Of a stretch of DNA of 64,000 nt, positions 7,082 through 19,125 are shown piece after piece; the first letter of the stretch is position 1; each line of letters starts with the position of its first letter. This stretch comes from Photobacterium sp. TLY01. Lineage in GTDB: Bacteria; Pseudomonadota; Gammaproteobacteria; Enterobacterales; Vibrionaceae. The notes beneath the pieces were generated by a model that worked only from the letters and a program-made list of their open reading frames with translations, was not told the DNA's origin and ran no database searches. Made by a program: the position numbers and the translations under genes. The stretch covers positions 806,001 through 870,000 of the forward strand of contig NZ_CP090364.1 of the NCBI RefSeq assembly GCF_021432065.1. The letters are read 5' to 3'.

Positions 7082-7981
7082 ATGAATGTGACACCACAAA
7101 GTGCCATTTTACCTGAAGCGGGTCCGTATTCTTTGGTCTGCGTGTTTAACCTGGTTGGAAATAGAGACAAGGTTGTCCGTCAGTGCCAGGGACTGTTTGA
7201 AGTCGCGGAGAAGCTAAATCAGCAGCATGTCAGTGCTTGTGTTCGTCTGAGCTTTGGTTTCGGCAAAGCATTCTGGCAGCAATTTGAAAAAGGGTGTCCA
7301 AACGATTTTGAAGAATTTGCGCCGCTGGGAAGTGGGGATGTGACCGCACCCTCCACCGGGGGGGACCTATTGCTTCATGTTCACTCGAACCGTCATGATC
7401 TGAATTTTCACTTGTTGAGCAGCTTCCTGCAGCCGATTGCATCTGAAGTGGAATTAATTGATGAAACCAATGGTTTCCGGTATCTGGATGCCCGCGATCT
7501 GACCGGTTTTATCGACGGCACTGAGAATCCGAAGAAGCAGGCTGCCAGACATGAGGTGGCTATCCTACCTGAAGGACCGTTTGCAGGCGGCAGTTTCGTG
7601 ATGGTGCAGCGTTTTGTTCATAATTTACCGGCCTGGCATGCTGTTCATGTTGCTCAGCAGGAGAAAATTATCGGGCGTACGAAACCAGACTCGGTTGAGC
7701 TGGATGAGGTGCCAGCTGATTCGCACGTTGGCCGGGTGGATCTGAAGGAAGCAGGCAAAGGGCTAAAAATTGTGCGTCATAGTTTGCCATACGGCACGAT
7801 GAGCGGTGAGCATGGCTTGCTGTTTATTGCTTATTGTGCCCAGCAACGTAACTTTCGTGAAATGCTCAGCAGCATGTATGGTGAAAAAGACGGGCAGACG
7901 GATAAGTTGCTGGATTTTACCAAAGCGGTGACCGGGGCTTACTTCTTTGTCCCCTCGACGGAAATGCTGATGCAACTCTAG
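7082..7981 (+). CDS. DyP-type heme peroxidase (YfeX-like)
   Basis: Cytosolic dye-decolourising peroxidase family enzyme of 299 aa. The signature GFIDGTENP is at 142-150 with the catalytic Asp at 145. H215 in DSHVGR is the expected proximal heme ligand and R232 the distal arginine. The open frame extends 72 codons upstream, but GGGAG before the ATG at 7082 and the family N-terminus fix the start there. No Tat signal is seen and no encapsulin gene is nearby, so it is probably a cytoplasmic YfeX-like porphyrinogen oxidase/peroxidase. It is a single-gene unit with its own terminator. Confidence 0.88.
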   Translation: MNVTPQSAILPEAGPYSLVCVFNLVGNRDKVVRQCQGLFEVAEKLNQQHVSACVRLSFGFGKAFWQQFEKGCPNDFEEFAPLGSGDVTAPSTGGDLLLHVHSNRHDLNFHLLSSFLQPIASEVELIDETNGFRYLDARDLTGFIDGTENPKKQAARHEVAILPEGPFAGGSFVMVQRFVHNLPAWHAVHVAQQEKIIGRTKPDSVELDEVPADSHVGRVDLKEAGKGLKIVRHSLPYGTMSGEHGLLFIAYCAQQRNFREMLSSMYGEKDGQTDKLLDFTKAVTGAYFFVPSTEMLMQL

Positions 7982-8007
7982 AGAGGATACACACATCCTT
8001 CACTTGT

Positions 8008-8036
8008 AAAAACGCCGCCTTTCAGGCGGCGTTTGA
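8008..8036. terminator. Bidirectional terminator between DyP gene and crr
   Basis: AACGCCGCCT-TTC-AGGCGGCGTT is a perfect 10-bp stem. The minus strand has a T-tract after it (serving crr); the plus strand has TTTGA (serving the peroxidase). Confidence 0.8.
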
Positions 8037-8062
8037 TTCATGTTACGAGAAATCAAGAAACG

Positions 8063-8572
8063 TTATTTCTTAATGCGCAGTACTGGTGTTTCACCCACAG
8101 TCACAGCACCGGACAGTTTGCTCAGCTCTTTGATTTCATCCATGTTAGAAATCACAACGGGTGTCAGCGTTGACTTCGCTTTCTCTTCCAGAACAGCCAG
8201 ATCGAACTCAATGATCGTGTCACCCACTTTCACGGTTTGACCTTCTTCTGCAATACGCGTGAAGCCTTCGCCTTTCAGTTCAACAGTATCGATACCGAAG
8301 TGAACGAACAGCTCTACACCATCGTCAGACTCAATAGAGAATGCATGGTTGGTTTCAAAAATTTTACCGATCGTACCGTTTACCGGGGCAACCATCTTGT
8401 TACCTGCTGGTTTGATAGCGATACCGTCACCAACAATTTTCTCAGCAAAAACAACATCAGGCACATCTTCGATATTTACGATTTCACCTGAAAGCGGGGC
8501 GATGATCTCAATAGCACCAGTTTCATTGGTGTCGTCAGAAACCAGCTTCTTCAATTTGTCAAACAGACCCAT
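8063..8572 (-). CDS. crr: PTS glucose-specific enzyme IIA
   Basis: Phosphocarrier of the sugar phosphotransferase system, also a regulator of carbon uptake and adenylate cyclase. The length is 169 aa as in E. coli. The active H91 lies in ELFVHFGID and the supporting H76 in ETNHAFS. The N-terminal amphipathic start ([10 protein letters not shown]) is conserved. It is the last gene of ptsH-ptsI-crr, 40 bases after ptsI. Confidence 0.98.
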   Translation of the reverse strand: MGLFDKLKKLVSDDTNETGAIEIIAPLSGEIVNIEDVPDVVFAEKIVGDGIAIKPAGNKMVAPVNGTIGKIFETNHAFSIESDDGVELFVHFGIDTVELKGEGFTRIAEEGQTVKVGDTIIEFDLAVLEEKAKSTLTPVVISNMDEIKELSKLSGAVTVGETPVLRIKK

Positions 8573-8612
8573 AGTGTTGCTCCTAAGCGTTGTTATTCTA
8601 TCTGCAGCTATC

Positions 8613-10340
8613 TTAGCAGATGGTTTTTTCTGCGATAAATGTCTCTACGTGTGCTTCGATTTCAGCGGCAGTTGGAAGCGTAAGTGCTTGCTCTGCCATC
8701 AGCTTCACATCAGCAAAGTTACTGTTACGAATCACTTTTTTGATGCGTGGGATTGAAATCGCACTCATGCTGAACTCATCAAGGCCCATACCAAGTAATA
8801 GCAGGGTTGCACGATCATCACCAGCTAACTCACCACACATGCCAGTCCATTTACCTTCCTTGTGAGAAGCATCGATGACTTGCTTGATGACAGTTAACAC
8901 TGCGGGTGACATTGGATTATATAGATGAGAAATCAGCTCGTTACCACGGTCAACAGCCAGAGTATACTGGGTTAAGTCGTTTGTACCAATGCTAAAGAAG
9001 TCGACTTCTTTGGCTAAATGGTGAGCAATTGCTGCTGCAGCCGGCGTTTCAACCATGACGCCAACTTCAATCTTGTCGTCGAATGCCAGACCTTCTTCAC
9101 GAAGCTCTGCTTTGTAAGTTTCCATTTCGTTTTTCAGTTCACGAATCTCTTCGACAGAGATAATCATCGGGAACATCACACGCAGCTTACCGTGAGCAGA
9201 GGCACGCAGGATAGCACGCAACTGAGCACGCAGGATTTCACGACGATCCAGGCTGATACGCACAGCGCGCCAACCCAGGAATGGATTCATTTCTTTTGGC
9301 AGGTCCATGTATGGCAGATCTTTATCGCCGCCGATATCCATGGTGCGGATAATCACAGACTGACCAAGCATGGCTTCTGCCACATCTTTATAAGCCTGGT
9401 ACTGTTCGTCTTCAGTCGGCAGTGAGTCGCGGTCCATGAACAGGAATTCAGTACGGTACAGACCGACGCCTTCGCCGCCGTTCCGGTTGACACCTTCACA
9501 GTCTTTGACTGTACCGATGTTGCCGCACACTTCAACTTGCTGGCCATCCAGTGTAATCGCCGGCAAATCTTTCAGTTTCGCGAGTTCATCTTTTTCTGCC
9601 TGATACTCATCGCGAATCGCTTTAAATTTAGACATCTCATCGGCTGACGGATTGATCACGATCTGGTTATTAATGGCATCCAATACCAGCATGTCACCGT
9701 TTTTCACTTGTTTGGTGATGTCGTTCGTCCCCACAATGGCAGGTAACTCAAGCGAGCGGGCCATGATGGAGGTGTGGGAGGTGCGGCCACCGATATCGGT
9801 CGCAAAACCCAGCACGTATTTCAGATTGATCTGCGCTGTTTCAGAAGGCGTCAGGTCGTTGGCCACCAGGATTACTTCTTCATTGATGGCACTCAGATTG
9901 ACAATGTTGATACCCAGTGCATTTTTCACCACACGGTTACCGATATCACGGATGTCGGTGGCGCGCTCTTTCAGGTATTCATCATCCAGGGATTCCAGCG
10001 TGGTTGCCTGCTCTTCAATGATGGCGTGAATCGCATAGGCGGCCCGCGCTTTGTTCTCTTTAATGAAGGCTATGATTTCCTCTTCAAGCTCTTCATCTTC
10101 AAGCAACATGATGTGGCCTTCAAAGATGGCTTCCTTCTCTTCACCGAAGGTAATACGTGCTTTCTCTTTGATTACGTTAAGTTGCTCAGAAGATTTCTGA
10201 CGCGCATTGAAGAAGCACTCAATTTCTTTCTCGATTTGATCGGCAGAAATGGGTGACTTGTCGAGAGTAATCTCTTCTTCCTGCAGGAGCAGCGCTTTAC
10301 CAAAAGCGATACCGGGAGATGCCAGGATACCTGAAATCAT
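8613..10340 (-). CDS. ptsI: PTS enzyme I (phosphoenolpyruvate-protein phosphotransferase)
   Basis: Transfers phosphate from phosphoenolpyruvate to HPr. The protein has 575 aa, the normal length. H189 in [12 protein letters not shown] is the phosphorylated residue. The C-terminal TIM-barrel part carries the PEP-binding signature ([19 protein letters not shown]). It lies 52 bases after ptsH and 40 before crr in one operon. Confidence 0.98.
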   Translation of the reverse strand: MISGILASPGIAFGKALLLQEEEITLDKSPISADQIEKEIECFFNARQKSSEQLNVIKEKARITFGEEKEAIFEGHIMLLEDEELEEEIIAFIKENKARAAYAIHAIIEEQATTLESLDDEYLKERATDIRDIGNRVVKNALGINIVNLSAINEEVILVANDLTPSETAQINLKYVLGFATDIGGRTSHTSIMARSLELPAIVGTNDITKQVKNGDMLVLDAINNQIVINPSADEMSKFKAIRDEYQAEKDELAKLKDLPAITLDGQQVEVCGNIGTVKDCEGVNRNGGEGVGLYRTEFLFMDRDSLPTEDEQYQAYKDVAEAMLGQSVIIRTMDIGGDKDLPYMDLPKEMNPFLGWRAVRISLDRREILRAQLRAILRASAHGKLRVMFPMIISVEEIRELKNEMETYKAELREEGLAFDDKIEVGVMVETPAAAAIAHHLAKEVDFFSIGTNDLTQYTLAVDRGNELISHLYNPMSPAVLTVIKQVIDASHKEGKWTGMCGELAGDDRATLLLLGMGLDEFSMSAISIPRIKKVIRNSNFADVKLMAEQALTLPTAAEIEAHVETFIAEKTIC

Positions 10341-10392
10341 AGCCTTACCTTAAATTTAACAAACAACTAGGGAAATAATGTGCTGCGGCCGA

Positions 10393-10650
10393 TTAGTGCA
10401 GTTGGTCCATCAGGGCAACCAGGTGATCAACAGCTTCCTGAGCTTGTGAACCTTCAGCTGAAATGGTAACCACAGTACCTTTCACCAGGCCTAGTGTTTG
10501 CAGTTTGAACAGGCTTTTAGCGCTTGCGCTTTTACCGTTAGAAGTCACAGTGATGTCAGCGTCAAAACCTTTGGCTTCTTTAACGAATTGCGCAGCAGGA
10601 CGAGTGTGTAGGCCGTTTTCTGCAGTGATCTCAACTTGCTTCTGATACAT
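10393..10650 (-). CDS. ptsH: Phosphocarrier protein HPr
   Basis: An 85-aa general PTS carrier. The phosphorylated H15 is in NGLHTRPAA, and the conserved S46 region is [16 protein letters not shown] precedes the ATG. It is the first gene of the ptsHI-crr operon, downstream of cysK as in enterobacteria. Confidence 0.98.
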   Translation of the reverse strand: MYQKQVEITAENGLHTRPAAQFVKEAKGFDADITVTSNGKSASAKSLFKLQTLGLVKGTVVTISAEGSQAQEAVDHLVALMDQLH

Positions 10651-10904
10651 TTTTCACCCCGATTCTTAATATCGTATTATGTAATAATCACGTAACTGAA
10701 AGTAAGCTTAATCCCTATAGCGAAAGCATGCTAATTTAGGTTCTAATTTCACATTCACTTACATTGATTTAGTTTATCTCTGAAACCCATTCTAAGAGGT
10801 TTGCGACCCGGCAAACATCGACCAGGTCAATTTTTACCCTTTTATTTCGATGCTGAAAATAAAAGCGTGGTCGGATTTATATTAAAGCTAAGGTCAAAAA
10901 GCAA
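10651..10904. other. ptsH leader / promoter region
   Basis: About 250 non-coding bases between the cysK terminator and ptsH. The minus strand contains AT-rich stretches and candidate -10 boxes (for example CATAAT, about 30-35 bases before the ATG), but I cannot name one promoter with confidence. One good CRP half-site (TGTGA) occurs without its partner. Confidence 0.4.
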
Positions 10905-10930
10905 TAAAAAAGCCCCTATTGAGGGGCTTG
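10905..10930 (-). terminator. Intrinsic terminator of cysK
   Basis: AGCCCCT-ATTG-AGGGGCT stem with TTTTTATT following on the minus strand, 39 bases beyond the cysK stop. Confidence 0.85.
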
Positions 10931-10968
10931 ACTTTAACAAATGCTTATCAAAAATGGCAATTTTGTGA

Positions 10969-11937
10969 TCACTGTTGGGTTTCTTTTTCGGTAAAGATAC
11001 CAGCGAACAATGCCGATGAGAGGTAGCGCTCACCTGAACTCGGTAGCACTACAACAATGTTTTTGCCGGCAAATTCCGGACGCTCAGCAATACGGTTTGC
11101 AGCAACGACAGCGGCGCCAGAAGAGATACCCGCCAGAATGCCTTCTTCTTCCATCAGGCGCTGAGCCATTGCGATTGCGTCTTCTGAGCTGACACGCTCA
11201 ACTTCATCGATCAGAGACAGATCCAGGTTACCCGGAATGAAGCCAGCGCCGATACCCTGAATTTTGTGCGGAGCCGGCTTGATTTCTTCACCGTTCATCG
11301 CCTGAGTAATCACAGGAGATTCACTTGGCTCAACGGCAACAGTGGTGATGGCTTTGCCTTTCTGTTGCTTGATGAAGCGGCTGACGCCCGTCAGCGTACC
11401 ACCGGTACCCACCCCTGAAACGAACACATCAATGCCGCCTTCGGTTGCATCCCAAATTTCCGGACCTGTGGTCTTTTCGTGGATTTGCGGGTTAGCCGGG
11501 TTATCAAACTGCTGCAGCAGCAGATATTTTTCTGGATCAGAAGCGACAATCTCTTCTGCTTTTTCAATCGCACCTTTCATGCCTTTGGGGGCTTCAGTCA
11601 ATACCAGGTTAGCACCGAGTGCTTTGAGCAGTTTACGACGCTCCAGACTCATACTCTCTGGCATGGTCAGAGTCAGTTTGTAACCGCGGGCTGCGGCAAC
11701 AAAGGCAAGGGCAATACCTGTATTACCACTGGTTGGTTCAACCAGCTCCACACCTTGTTTGAGCACGCCACGTTTTTCAGCATCCCAAATCATGTTGGCA
11801 CCGATACGGCATTTCACGCTGAAACTTGGGTTACGCGATTCAATTTTTGCCAGAACATTGCCTTTGCTGACACGGTTCAGGCGGACCAGTGGGGTATTAC
11901 CAATTGTCAGAGAATTATCTTCGTAAATCTTACTCAT
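10969..11937 (-). CDS. cysK: Cysteine synthase A (O-acetylserine sulfhydrylase)
   Basis: PLP enzyme that makes cysteine from O-acetylserine and sulfide. The cofactor lysine is K42 in [12 protein letters not shown], and the phosphate/substrate loop TSGNTG is at 69-74. The ATG at 11937 follows AAGGA at good spacing and gives 322 aa; a 22-codon upstream extension of the frame is ignored. It lies between cysZ and ptsH, transcribed the same way. Confidence 0.97.
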   Translation of the reverse strand: MSKIYEDNSLTIGNTPLVRLNRVSKGNVLAKIESRNPSFSVKCRIGANMIWDAEKRGVLKQGVELVEPTSGNTGIALAFVAAARGYKLTLTMPESMSLERRKLLKALGANLVLTEAPKGMKGAIEKAEEIVASDPEKYLLLQQFDNPANPQIHEKTTGPEIWDATEGGIDVFVSGVGTGGTLTGVSRFIKQQKGKAITTVAVEPSESPVITQAMNGEEIKPAPHKIQGIGAGFIPGNLDLSLIDEVERVSSEDAIAMAQRLMEEEGILAGISSGAAVVAANRIAERPEFAGKNIVVVLPSSGERYLSSALFAGIFTEKETQQ

Positions 11938-12149
11938 GCTTGTCGTTCCTTGGTGACACGTTATCAACAAATGATAGTCAAAGCATAATCGCTGACCACG
12001 CATTGAAAAGTAATTTATTGTTATATCTTAGAGTTATAAGAAAAGGTGTGAGGTGTGCCGCTTTATTATTCCTGATGCGTAATATCTCGTAACACTCTGG
12101 ACCGATTGAGGCAGCAAGAAACCGAGAACGTGAGCAAGAAAAATCAGAG

Positions 12150-12184
12150 ACAGAGAAACCGAGAGGAGCACAAACTCCTCTCGG
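12150..12184 (-). terminator. Probable terminator of cysZ
   Basis: CCGAGAGGAG and CTCCTCTCGG form a perfect 10-bp stem 8 bases after the cysZ stop. On the minus strand TTTCT follows, a short U-tract. It suggests cysZ and cysK are separate transcripts. Confidence 0.65.
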
Positions 12185-12191
12185 GCAGGGA

Positions 12192-12959
12192 TTAGCGTCG
12201 GCCGTTCAGCATGGGCTGGCGGTAATGATCAACCCACATGGCTGTTGCACCGCATACGGCAACAGGCATGACAAACAGGTTGAGGATCGGTGTCATGGTA
12301 CACAGCATAACGAGGCTGCCGAAGCTGAGGGATTTGCCGCGGCGTGCTTTGAGGGCATCACGCATGGTATTGAAAGGGATCTTGTGGTTGTCGAACGGGT
12401 AATCGACATACTGAATGGTCATCATCCAGGCGCTGAACAGAAACCACAAAACCGGGCCGAGGGTCTGGCCCACTGCAGGGATCCACAGCAGGATCAGTAA
12501 GCCCAGCGCTTTGGGCAGGTAATACTTCAGTTTGACCCACTCACGGTGCAGGATACGGGGGAGATCTTTGATAATTGCCCCGATTCCGGCGTCTGGCGCT
12601 GCTTCCCCTGTCAGTTTGGCTTCCAGGTGCTCGGCTAATAATCCGTTAAAGGGCGCAGCTATCCAATTGGCAATGGTACTGAAAAAATAGGACAGTATGA
12701 CCAGCAAGGCGATGGCTAATAAAGGCCACAACAGATAAGACAGCCAATCCAGCCAGCCGGGGAGGTTGGATAGCCAGCCGTTAATCCAGTCATCCAATTG
12801 AGTCAGTGCGTAACCGAATGCGGCACCAAAGAGCAGGATGTTGATGAATAAAGGAATGATCACAAAACGGCGGGTGCCTGGCTGCATCGCCAGAGAGAAG
12901 CCGCGGAAAAAATAACCAGCCCCGCCAATGGGGGTGGTGTTATATGTCGTTTTAGACAT
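12192..12959 (-). CDS. cysZ: Sulfate transporter CysZ
   Basis: Inner-membrane protein of 255 aa that imports sulfate for cysteine synthesis. It has several hydrophobic helices (about 30-52, 70-95, 145-170, 210-235). The family N-terminus [20 protein letters not shown] is clear. GGAGACC precedes the ATG. It is adjacent to cysK, which uses the sulfide made from this sulfate. Confidence 0.93.
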   Translation of the reverse strand: MSKTTYNTTPIGGAGYFFRGFSLAMQPGTRRFVIIPLFINILLFGAAFGYALTQLDDWINGWLSNLPGWLDWLSYLLWPLLAIALLVILSYFFSTIANWIAAPFNGLLAEHLEAKLTGEAAPDAGIGAIIKDLPRILHREWVKLKYYLPKALGLLILLWIPAVGQTLGPVLWFLFSAWMMTIQYVDYPFDNHKIPFNTMRDALKARRGKSLSFGSLVMLCTMTPILNLFVMPVAVCGATAMWVDHYRQPMLNGRR

Positions 12960-13336
12960 GGATGGTCTCCTACTGGATGTCCTGTTGCATTGTCATCTAA
13001 GGCGTCAGGCTATGATGCAGGCATAGTAACGGGTACTGCCACGATGAATCAATCGGGAGACATAGCCTCTTAAGTCAAATTTGCCAGCAGTTTGGCGGAA
13101 AATTGTGCTCAAATGCACTATATGACATCAATCACCATATTGAACTTCTCTTTCGGATTTGAGTTTTGATACATTAAGGACAATACCTTCATGAGATAGG
13201 CTGTTTCGTTCAACAAAAATCTCAGGTGTGACTCGCTAAGTTGGTCTGCGTCTGAACAGCAATCGTATTCAGACTGAATGGATTCACTGCTTCAGGCCGT
13301 CTTTGTCAGGTAAACAAGTTATTCAGAGTATTCATA
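12960..13336. other. cysZ-zipA divergent intergenic region
   Basis: About 380 bases with no supported gene. It must hold the promoters of cysZ (left) and zipA (right). No known binding site or strong hairpin stands out. Confidence 0.45.
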
Positions 13337-14434
13337 ATGCAGGAATTGCGTCTGGTTCTAATTATTGTCGGAGTGCTGGCTATCTCAGCGCTTCTGTTGC
13401 ACGGGTTATGGTCAAGCCGGAAGGATAAACCCGCCAAGTTCGGTGAGAAGCCGCTTGGTCGACTGGCTGAGAGTAAAGAAAGAGATAATGACGGCTTTGA
13501 TCAGGACGGCATTGGCTCTGTCAGGGTGGTTGCCGGTAGCCCGGTTCCTGAAGGTGTGACAACGCGAACAGAGCGAAAAGAGCCAGCGCTGCATTTTGGT
13601 GACGAACTGGAGATTGATCCTCTGTTTAGTGCTTCCACCGCGGCGGTTGAGCAAGAACCCAAACCGGCCGTATCTGCTCTGGCGAATGAACCGGAATCTC
13701 ATCGGGCCGCGTCAACTGCACAGCCGGTAGAGACTGTTCAGGAATCCGTTCCGGAAACTGTGCCTGAGTCGGTTCAGGCGCAGACTCAAACCTTGGCACA
13801 GGAGCCAGAACCTGCATCCGTCTGGCAATCTGTACAGGAAACGACTGATGAGCCTGCGCAAGTTCAGGCTTCAGAGCCCGCATTGACAGCGCAGAGCGAG
13901 ATATCCGACTCAGACGCCACCGCAGAACACACGTCACTGGCAGCAACCCAAGGTGAAGCGATTTCACCGCAGACAGAAGCTGAAACAGCCGCAATGCAAA
14001 CGGAGCAGGTTGCAGAAAAGCCGCCTGAGCCTGATTTCCTGGTTCTGAATGTACATGCCCGCCGCGGTGAAATGCTCATGGGGGTGAAGCTGTTTCAGTG
14101 TATGGAGCGGCATCATCTGATTTATGGCGAAAACTCTGTTTATCACCGACATGTTGATCTGGCGGGTACTGAGCCAGTGATCTTTACTGTTGCCAATATG
14201 GTCAGCCCGGGGTACTTCCCGCAAGATCAGTTGGATGAATTTGCGACACCTGGCATTGCTTTCTATTTGATGCTGCCTTGTCATGGCCGCGCGGATGAAA
14301 ATTTCAACCTGATGCTGCAAACCGTTCAGCGCATTGCCGATGATATGGGTGCGGATATTTTAGATCACGAGCGTAACCTGATCACGCCGCAACGCTTGAA
14401 AGAATACCGGGAAAAAGCGAAAAAATATCTGTAA
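13337..14434 (+). CDS. zipA: Cell division protein ZipA
   Basis: Inner-membrane anchor for FtsZ at the division ring. One N-terminal membrane helix (about residues 5-24) is followed by a long linker rich in Gln, Glu, Pro and Ala (about 60-230). The C-terminal FtsZ-binding domain starts near residue 233 (DFLVLNVHAR) and runs to the end. The length is 365 aa. The gene order zipA-ligA is conserved in gamma-proteobacteria. Confidence 0.96.
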   Translation: MQELRLVLIIVGVLAISALLLHGLWSSRKDKPAKFGEKPLGRLAESKERDNDGFDQDGIGSVRVVAGSPVPEGVTTRTERKEPALHFGDELEIDPLFSASTAAVEQEPKPAVSALANEPESHRAASTAQPVETVQESVPETVPESVQAQTQTLAQEPEPASVWQSVQETTDEPAQVQASEPALTAQSEISDSDATAEHTSLAATQGEAISPQTEAETAAMQTEQVAEKPPEPDFLVLNVHARRGEMLMGVKLFQCMERHHLIYGENSVYHRHVDLAGTEPVIFTVANMVSPGYFPQDQLDEFATPGIAFYLMLPCHGRADENFNLMLQTVQRIADDMGADILDHERNLITPQRLKEYREKAKKYL

Positions 14435-14468
14435 CTGGGGTGCGTCTTGCCCAGAATGTATCAATACG

Positions 14469-14495
14469 AGGGCCCCGGTAGGGGCCCTATGTTTT
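14469..14495 (+). terminator. Hairpin after zipA, likely terminator
   Basis: AGGGCCCC-GGTA-GGGGCCCT, a GC-rich 8-bp stem, followed by ATGTTTTCG, 34 bases past the zipA stop. The T-run is short, so ligA may receive some read-through. Confidence 0.6.
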
Positions 14496-14641
14496 CGTGT
14501 TCAGGAAACGGCGAGATGGCCTAGAAAATCAAATGAGGCTGTATTTCCGTTGAGCGTGCCATCGCAGGTAGTGCCATTACAGACAATGCCGTTGAAGCGC
14601 CCGCCAGTGATTGCGAAAAGAATGATAGCGATAAAAATTGA

Positions 14642-16669
<2,028 letters not shown>

Positions 16670-16698
16670 TTGTTTATTTAAGTTGTGAAAATAGATGA

Positions 16699-16728
16699 AA
16701 GCCTGTCTGACAAAGACAGGCTTTTTAT
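16699..16728 (+). terminator. Intrinsic terminator of ligA
   Basis: AAGCCTGTCT-GACAA-AGACAGGCTT followed by TTTATTG, 30 bases past the ligA stop. The IS200-type element begins just beyond. Confidence 0.88.
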
Positions 16729-16740
16729 TGTCAGCCCTAA

Positions 16741-16761
16741 ACCACCGCCTTGGGCGGTGGT
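16741..16761. terminator. IS200-type left-end hairpin
   Basis: ACCACCGCC-TTG-GGCGGTGGT, a perfect 9-bp stem. In IS200 the left-end hairpin acts both as a transposase recognition structure and as a terminator that blocks outside transcription. A near-identical hairpin occurs at 19167-19187. Confidence 0.65.
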
Positions 16762-16811
16762 GATTGTTCCTTGGGGCTATTGCCCGAAGTAGTGCCCATG
16801 TTAGAAGTAAA

Positions 16812-16836
16812 CCTCTTATTCACCACAAGTAAGAGG
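16812..16836 (+). promoter_or_regulatory. Stem that hides the tnpA ribosome-binding site
   Basis: CCTCTTA pairs with TAAGAGG (7 bp, 11-base loop). The right arm contains the AAGAGG that should serve as ribosome site for the ATG at 16848. Sequestering the Shine-Dalgarno sequence is established for IS200 and keeps transposase low. Confidence 0.6.
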
Positions 16837-16847
16837 AAACTAAAAAC

Positions 16848-17285
16848 ATGGGCGACTACAGAAGTTCATCACATGTATATTGGCGATGTAAATACCACAT
16901 AGTGTGGACGCCGAAGTACAGATTTAAGATCTTGAAAGGCAATGTTGGCAAGGAGATTTACCGCTCAATCTACATTTTGTGCAATATGAAAGATTGTGAA
17001 GTCTTGGAGCTAAATGTTCAGCCAGATCATGTTCATCTGGTTGCGATACTGCCACCGAAAGTTTCGATATCGACATTAATGGGGGTATTGAAAGGGCGTT
17101 CAGCAATCCGACTGTTCAATAAATTCCCACATATTAGAAAGAAATTATGGGGAAATCATTTTTGGGCGAGAGGGTACTTCGTTGACACTGTCGGTGTAAA
17201 TGAAGAAATCATCAGACGGTACGTAAGGCACCAAGACAAGAAAGATCAAGAATATGAGGCACAGTTAGAGTTGAAGATGAACTAA
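16848..17285 (+). CDS. tnpA: IS200/IS605 family transposase TnpA (Y1 HUH)
   Basis: Single-strand DNA transposase of 145 aa, full length. The metal-binding HUH motif is HVH in NVQPDHVHLVA (about residues 60-66). The catalytic tyrosine is probably that of EEIIRRYVRHQ near residue 126. The protein looks intact, so the element may still be active. Its codons and base composition are more AT-rich than the housekeeping neighbours. Confidence 0.95.
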   Translation: MGDYRSSSHVYWRCKYHIVWTPKYRFKILKGNVGKEIYRSIYILCNMKDCEVLELNVQPDHVHLVAILPPKVSISTLMGVLKGRSAIRLFNKFPHIRKKLWGNHFWARGYFVDTVGVNEEIIRRYVRHQDKKDQEYEAQLELKMN

Positions 17286-17326
17286 CCGCGCAGGAATGCC
17301 CCCTTCCAGGGGGCTGTAAATCAAAG

Positions 17327-17345
17327 CCGCCTTCTAAGAAGGCGG
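17327..17345. repeat. IS200-type right-end hairpin
   Basis: CCGCCTTCT-A-AGAAGGCGG followed by ATTTTTAC. It is the likely right-end recognition hairpin and may also terminate tnpA transcription. A smaller stem, GCCCCC-TTCCA-GGGGGC, lies at 17298-17314. Confidence 0.6.
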
Positions 17346-17351
17346 ATTTTT

Positions 17352-17861
17352 ACTTATTGATCGGGTGAATGACTTTTTTCGAATCATGTTTTTTATGATC
17401 GGTTGAAAGGCGTTTTAATAGCCATTTCAAGATGAAATAATGGAAATGAAATAAAAATGGCATAAGAAGTAAGATCTTACATTTATATGAAACACTTGTT
17501 GAAACATGCAAAAAACTACTACCAAGCTCTCATTAATGAGATGGTTGTTTTCATAACCATTTGTTTTATAAGTGTTTATTTTTGATTTTATTACTGTTAT
17601 TACAGTTTCATGACTAGGATCACTGTTATCGGATAAATTTGCGCTGAATCATATTTTTTTAACGACAAATTAACTTCTGATTGATGTTTTGCGCTGCGAA
17701 AGTAGTCTTAGCTGTGAACTTATAAAGTTCTCAACCAAACAAAAATATGGAAATGCAAACTCACGATAAGTTTGACTGACATATTGGGGAGAATCACCTG
17801 ACGTCAACGGCGGCCAACCATTTTGACGCAGGTATACAGCTAGTTTTTTAGGAGTTTTTCC
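17352..17861. other. Long AT-rich control region of the porin gene
   Basis: About 510 bases without a gene. It is markedly AT-rich and holds short perfect palindromes GTAAGATCTTAC (17469-17480) and TCTCATTAATGAGA (17528-17541). Large AT-rich upstream regions are common for Vibrio porins, which are controlled by ToxR, OmpR and H-NS-like proteins. I cannot assign a specific site. Confidence 0.5.
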
Positions 17862-18992
17862 ATGGAAAATGTGTTCAAGCGTTCGGTATTAGGAATTGCG
17901 GTTGCAGCAGCTGCAACTATGGCTGCATCAGCACAAGCAGCACCAGCAACAGATTCTGTTGATCTTTACGGTCAGGTTGCTGTCTCTGTCTGGCAATTCG
18001 GCGAAGATAAAATCGGTGGTGGCGACGCACCTCTGAATGTAGAAAATGAATCCCGTTTCGGTCTGCGCGGCTCTAAAGATCTGGCTCGCGGTCCAAACCT
18101 GATCTGGCAGCTGGAAGGCGGTAACGTTGGCGATGCCGGCGGCAATTCCGGTCTGGGTGTGCGTGATACTTTCGTGGGTGTGAGCTTTGATGACGGCGGC
18201 AAAGTGCGTCTGGGTCGTATGCTGACGCCTCTGTATGAAATGATTGACTGGCCTTACTCTGGCCAGCGTGCCGGCGCTATCTTTGACTGGGGCGGTGATG
18301 TACTAGGTGGTGCTCGATACGATCGTCAATCAAACATGGTGCGTTATGACTCGGGTAACTACAGCGGCTTCACTTTCAACCTGGCTGCTGGTCGTGGTAC
18401 CGAGTCTGATAAAGACTCTAATTTCTACGGTATCGGTGCACATTACTCAACGGGTATGATCACACTGCACGCAGGCTATGAGCTGGGTCAAGATCGTAAC
18501 GTCAGTGCTCTGAGCGATTTCTACAATACTTTCCTTGCACAGCAACCTGGTAACCCAGCTACCTTTACAGATATTGAAGGATCGCTGAAATCTGACACAG
18601 ATGCATATCTTGTTGGTTTCGAATTGAACCTGGGTGACTTTGGTCTGTATGGTGCATTCAAATCTGAAGCAGCCGATTACACCGACGGTACAATCTCTGT
18701 TGACGGTACTTCTGTCAATGTAGCTGGTAACGATATGGATCAGGACAGCTATTCGATTGGCGCGGTTTACAGTGGTGTAGCAAACTGGCAATTTAAGGCG
18801 AACTATGCCGCTAACCTGGCTGCAGACGTGAACGGAAATGAAGTTACCGGTAGTGAAGACTACATCGTATCTGCTCAGGCACTGTACTTCCTGGATGATT
18901 CTGCCCTGACGTATGTTCGTCCATACATGATCTCGAAAAACGACTCAGACGCTGAGTTCGGTTGGGGATGGGGAGTAGAATACTACTTCTAA
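17862..18992 (+). CDS. General outer-membrane porin (OmpU/OmpL-like)
   Basis: A 376-aa trimeric beta-barrel porin of the Gram-negative family. The signal peptide ends near residues 26-27 (SAQAA-PATD). The mature protein starts with SVDLYGQVAVSVWQ and ends in the aromatic EYYF typical of BAM substrates. The PEFGGR-like loop region is WPYSGQRAGAIFDW. AGGAG precedes the ATG. Codon use is of the highly expressed type. Whether it is orthologous to OmpU, OmpH or OmpL cannot be settled here. Confidence 0.9.
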   Translation: MENVFKRSVLGIAVAAAATMAASAQAAPATDSVDLYGQVAVSVWQFGEDKIGGGDAPLNVENESRFGLRGSKDLARGPNLIWQLEGGNVGDAGGNSGLGVRDTFVGVSFDDGGKVRLGRMLTPLYEMIDWPYSGQRAGAIFDWGGDVLGGARYDRQSNMVRYDSGNYSGFTFNLAAGRGTESDKDSNFYGIGAHYSTGMITLHAGYELGQDRNVSALSDFYNTFLAQQPGNPATFTDIEGSLKSDTDAYLVGFELNLGDFGLYGAFKSEAADYTDGTISVDGTSVNVAGNDMDQDSYSIGAVYSGVANWQFKANYAANLAADVNGNEVTGSEDYIVSAQALYFLDDSALTYVRPYMISKNDSDAEFGWGWGVEYYF

Positions 18993-19023
18993 TTGCTCAA
19001 CTGCTACTGCCTTATTTCATTTT

Positions 19024-19050
19024 GGCCGGCCTTGATGGCCGGTCCTTTTA
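19024..19050 (+). terminator. Intrinsic terminator of the porin gene
   Basis: GGCCGGCC-TTGAT-GGCCGGTC stem (one G-U pair) with CTTTTA following, 32 bases past the stop. Confidence 0.82.
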
Positions 19051-19125
19051 CTTAGCCTGATTGAGCAATCATGATGAAGCTAAGCCGTGTTAAGGCAAGC
19101 AATGTCAGCGTTGGACTGGGATTTC

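Larger units (their letters stand above)
16739..17351 (+). mobile_element. IS200/IS605-family insertion sequence (IS200-type, tnpA only)
   Basis: A roughly 610-base element with one Y1 transposase gene and no tnpB. It has subterminal hairpins at both ends (16741-16761 and 17327-17345) and lacks terminal inverted repeats and target duplications, as expected for the family. Exact ends are estimated. A second stem (16812-16836) covers the tnpA ribosome site, a known IS200 trait. It sits harmlessly between the ligA terminator and the porin control region. The nearest named relative I can recall is Vibrio IS1004. Confidence 0.85.
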
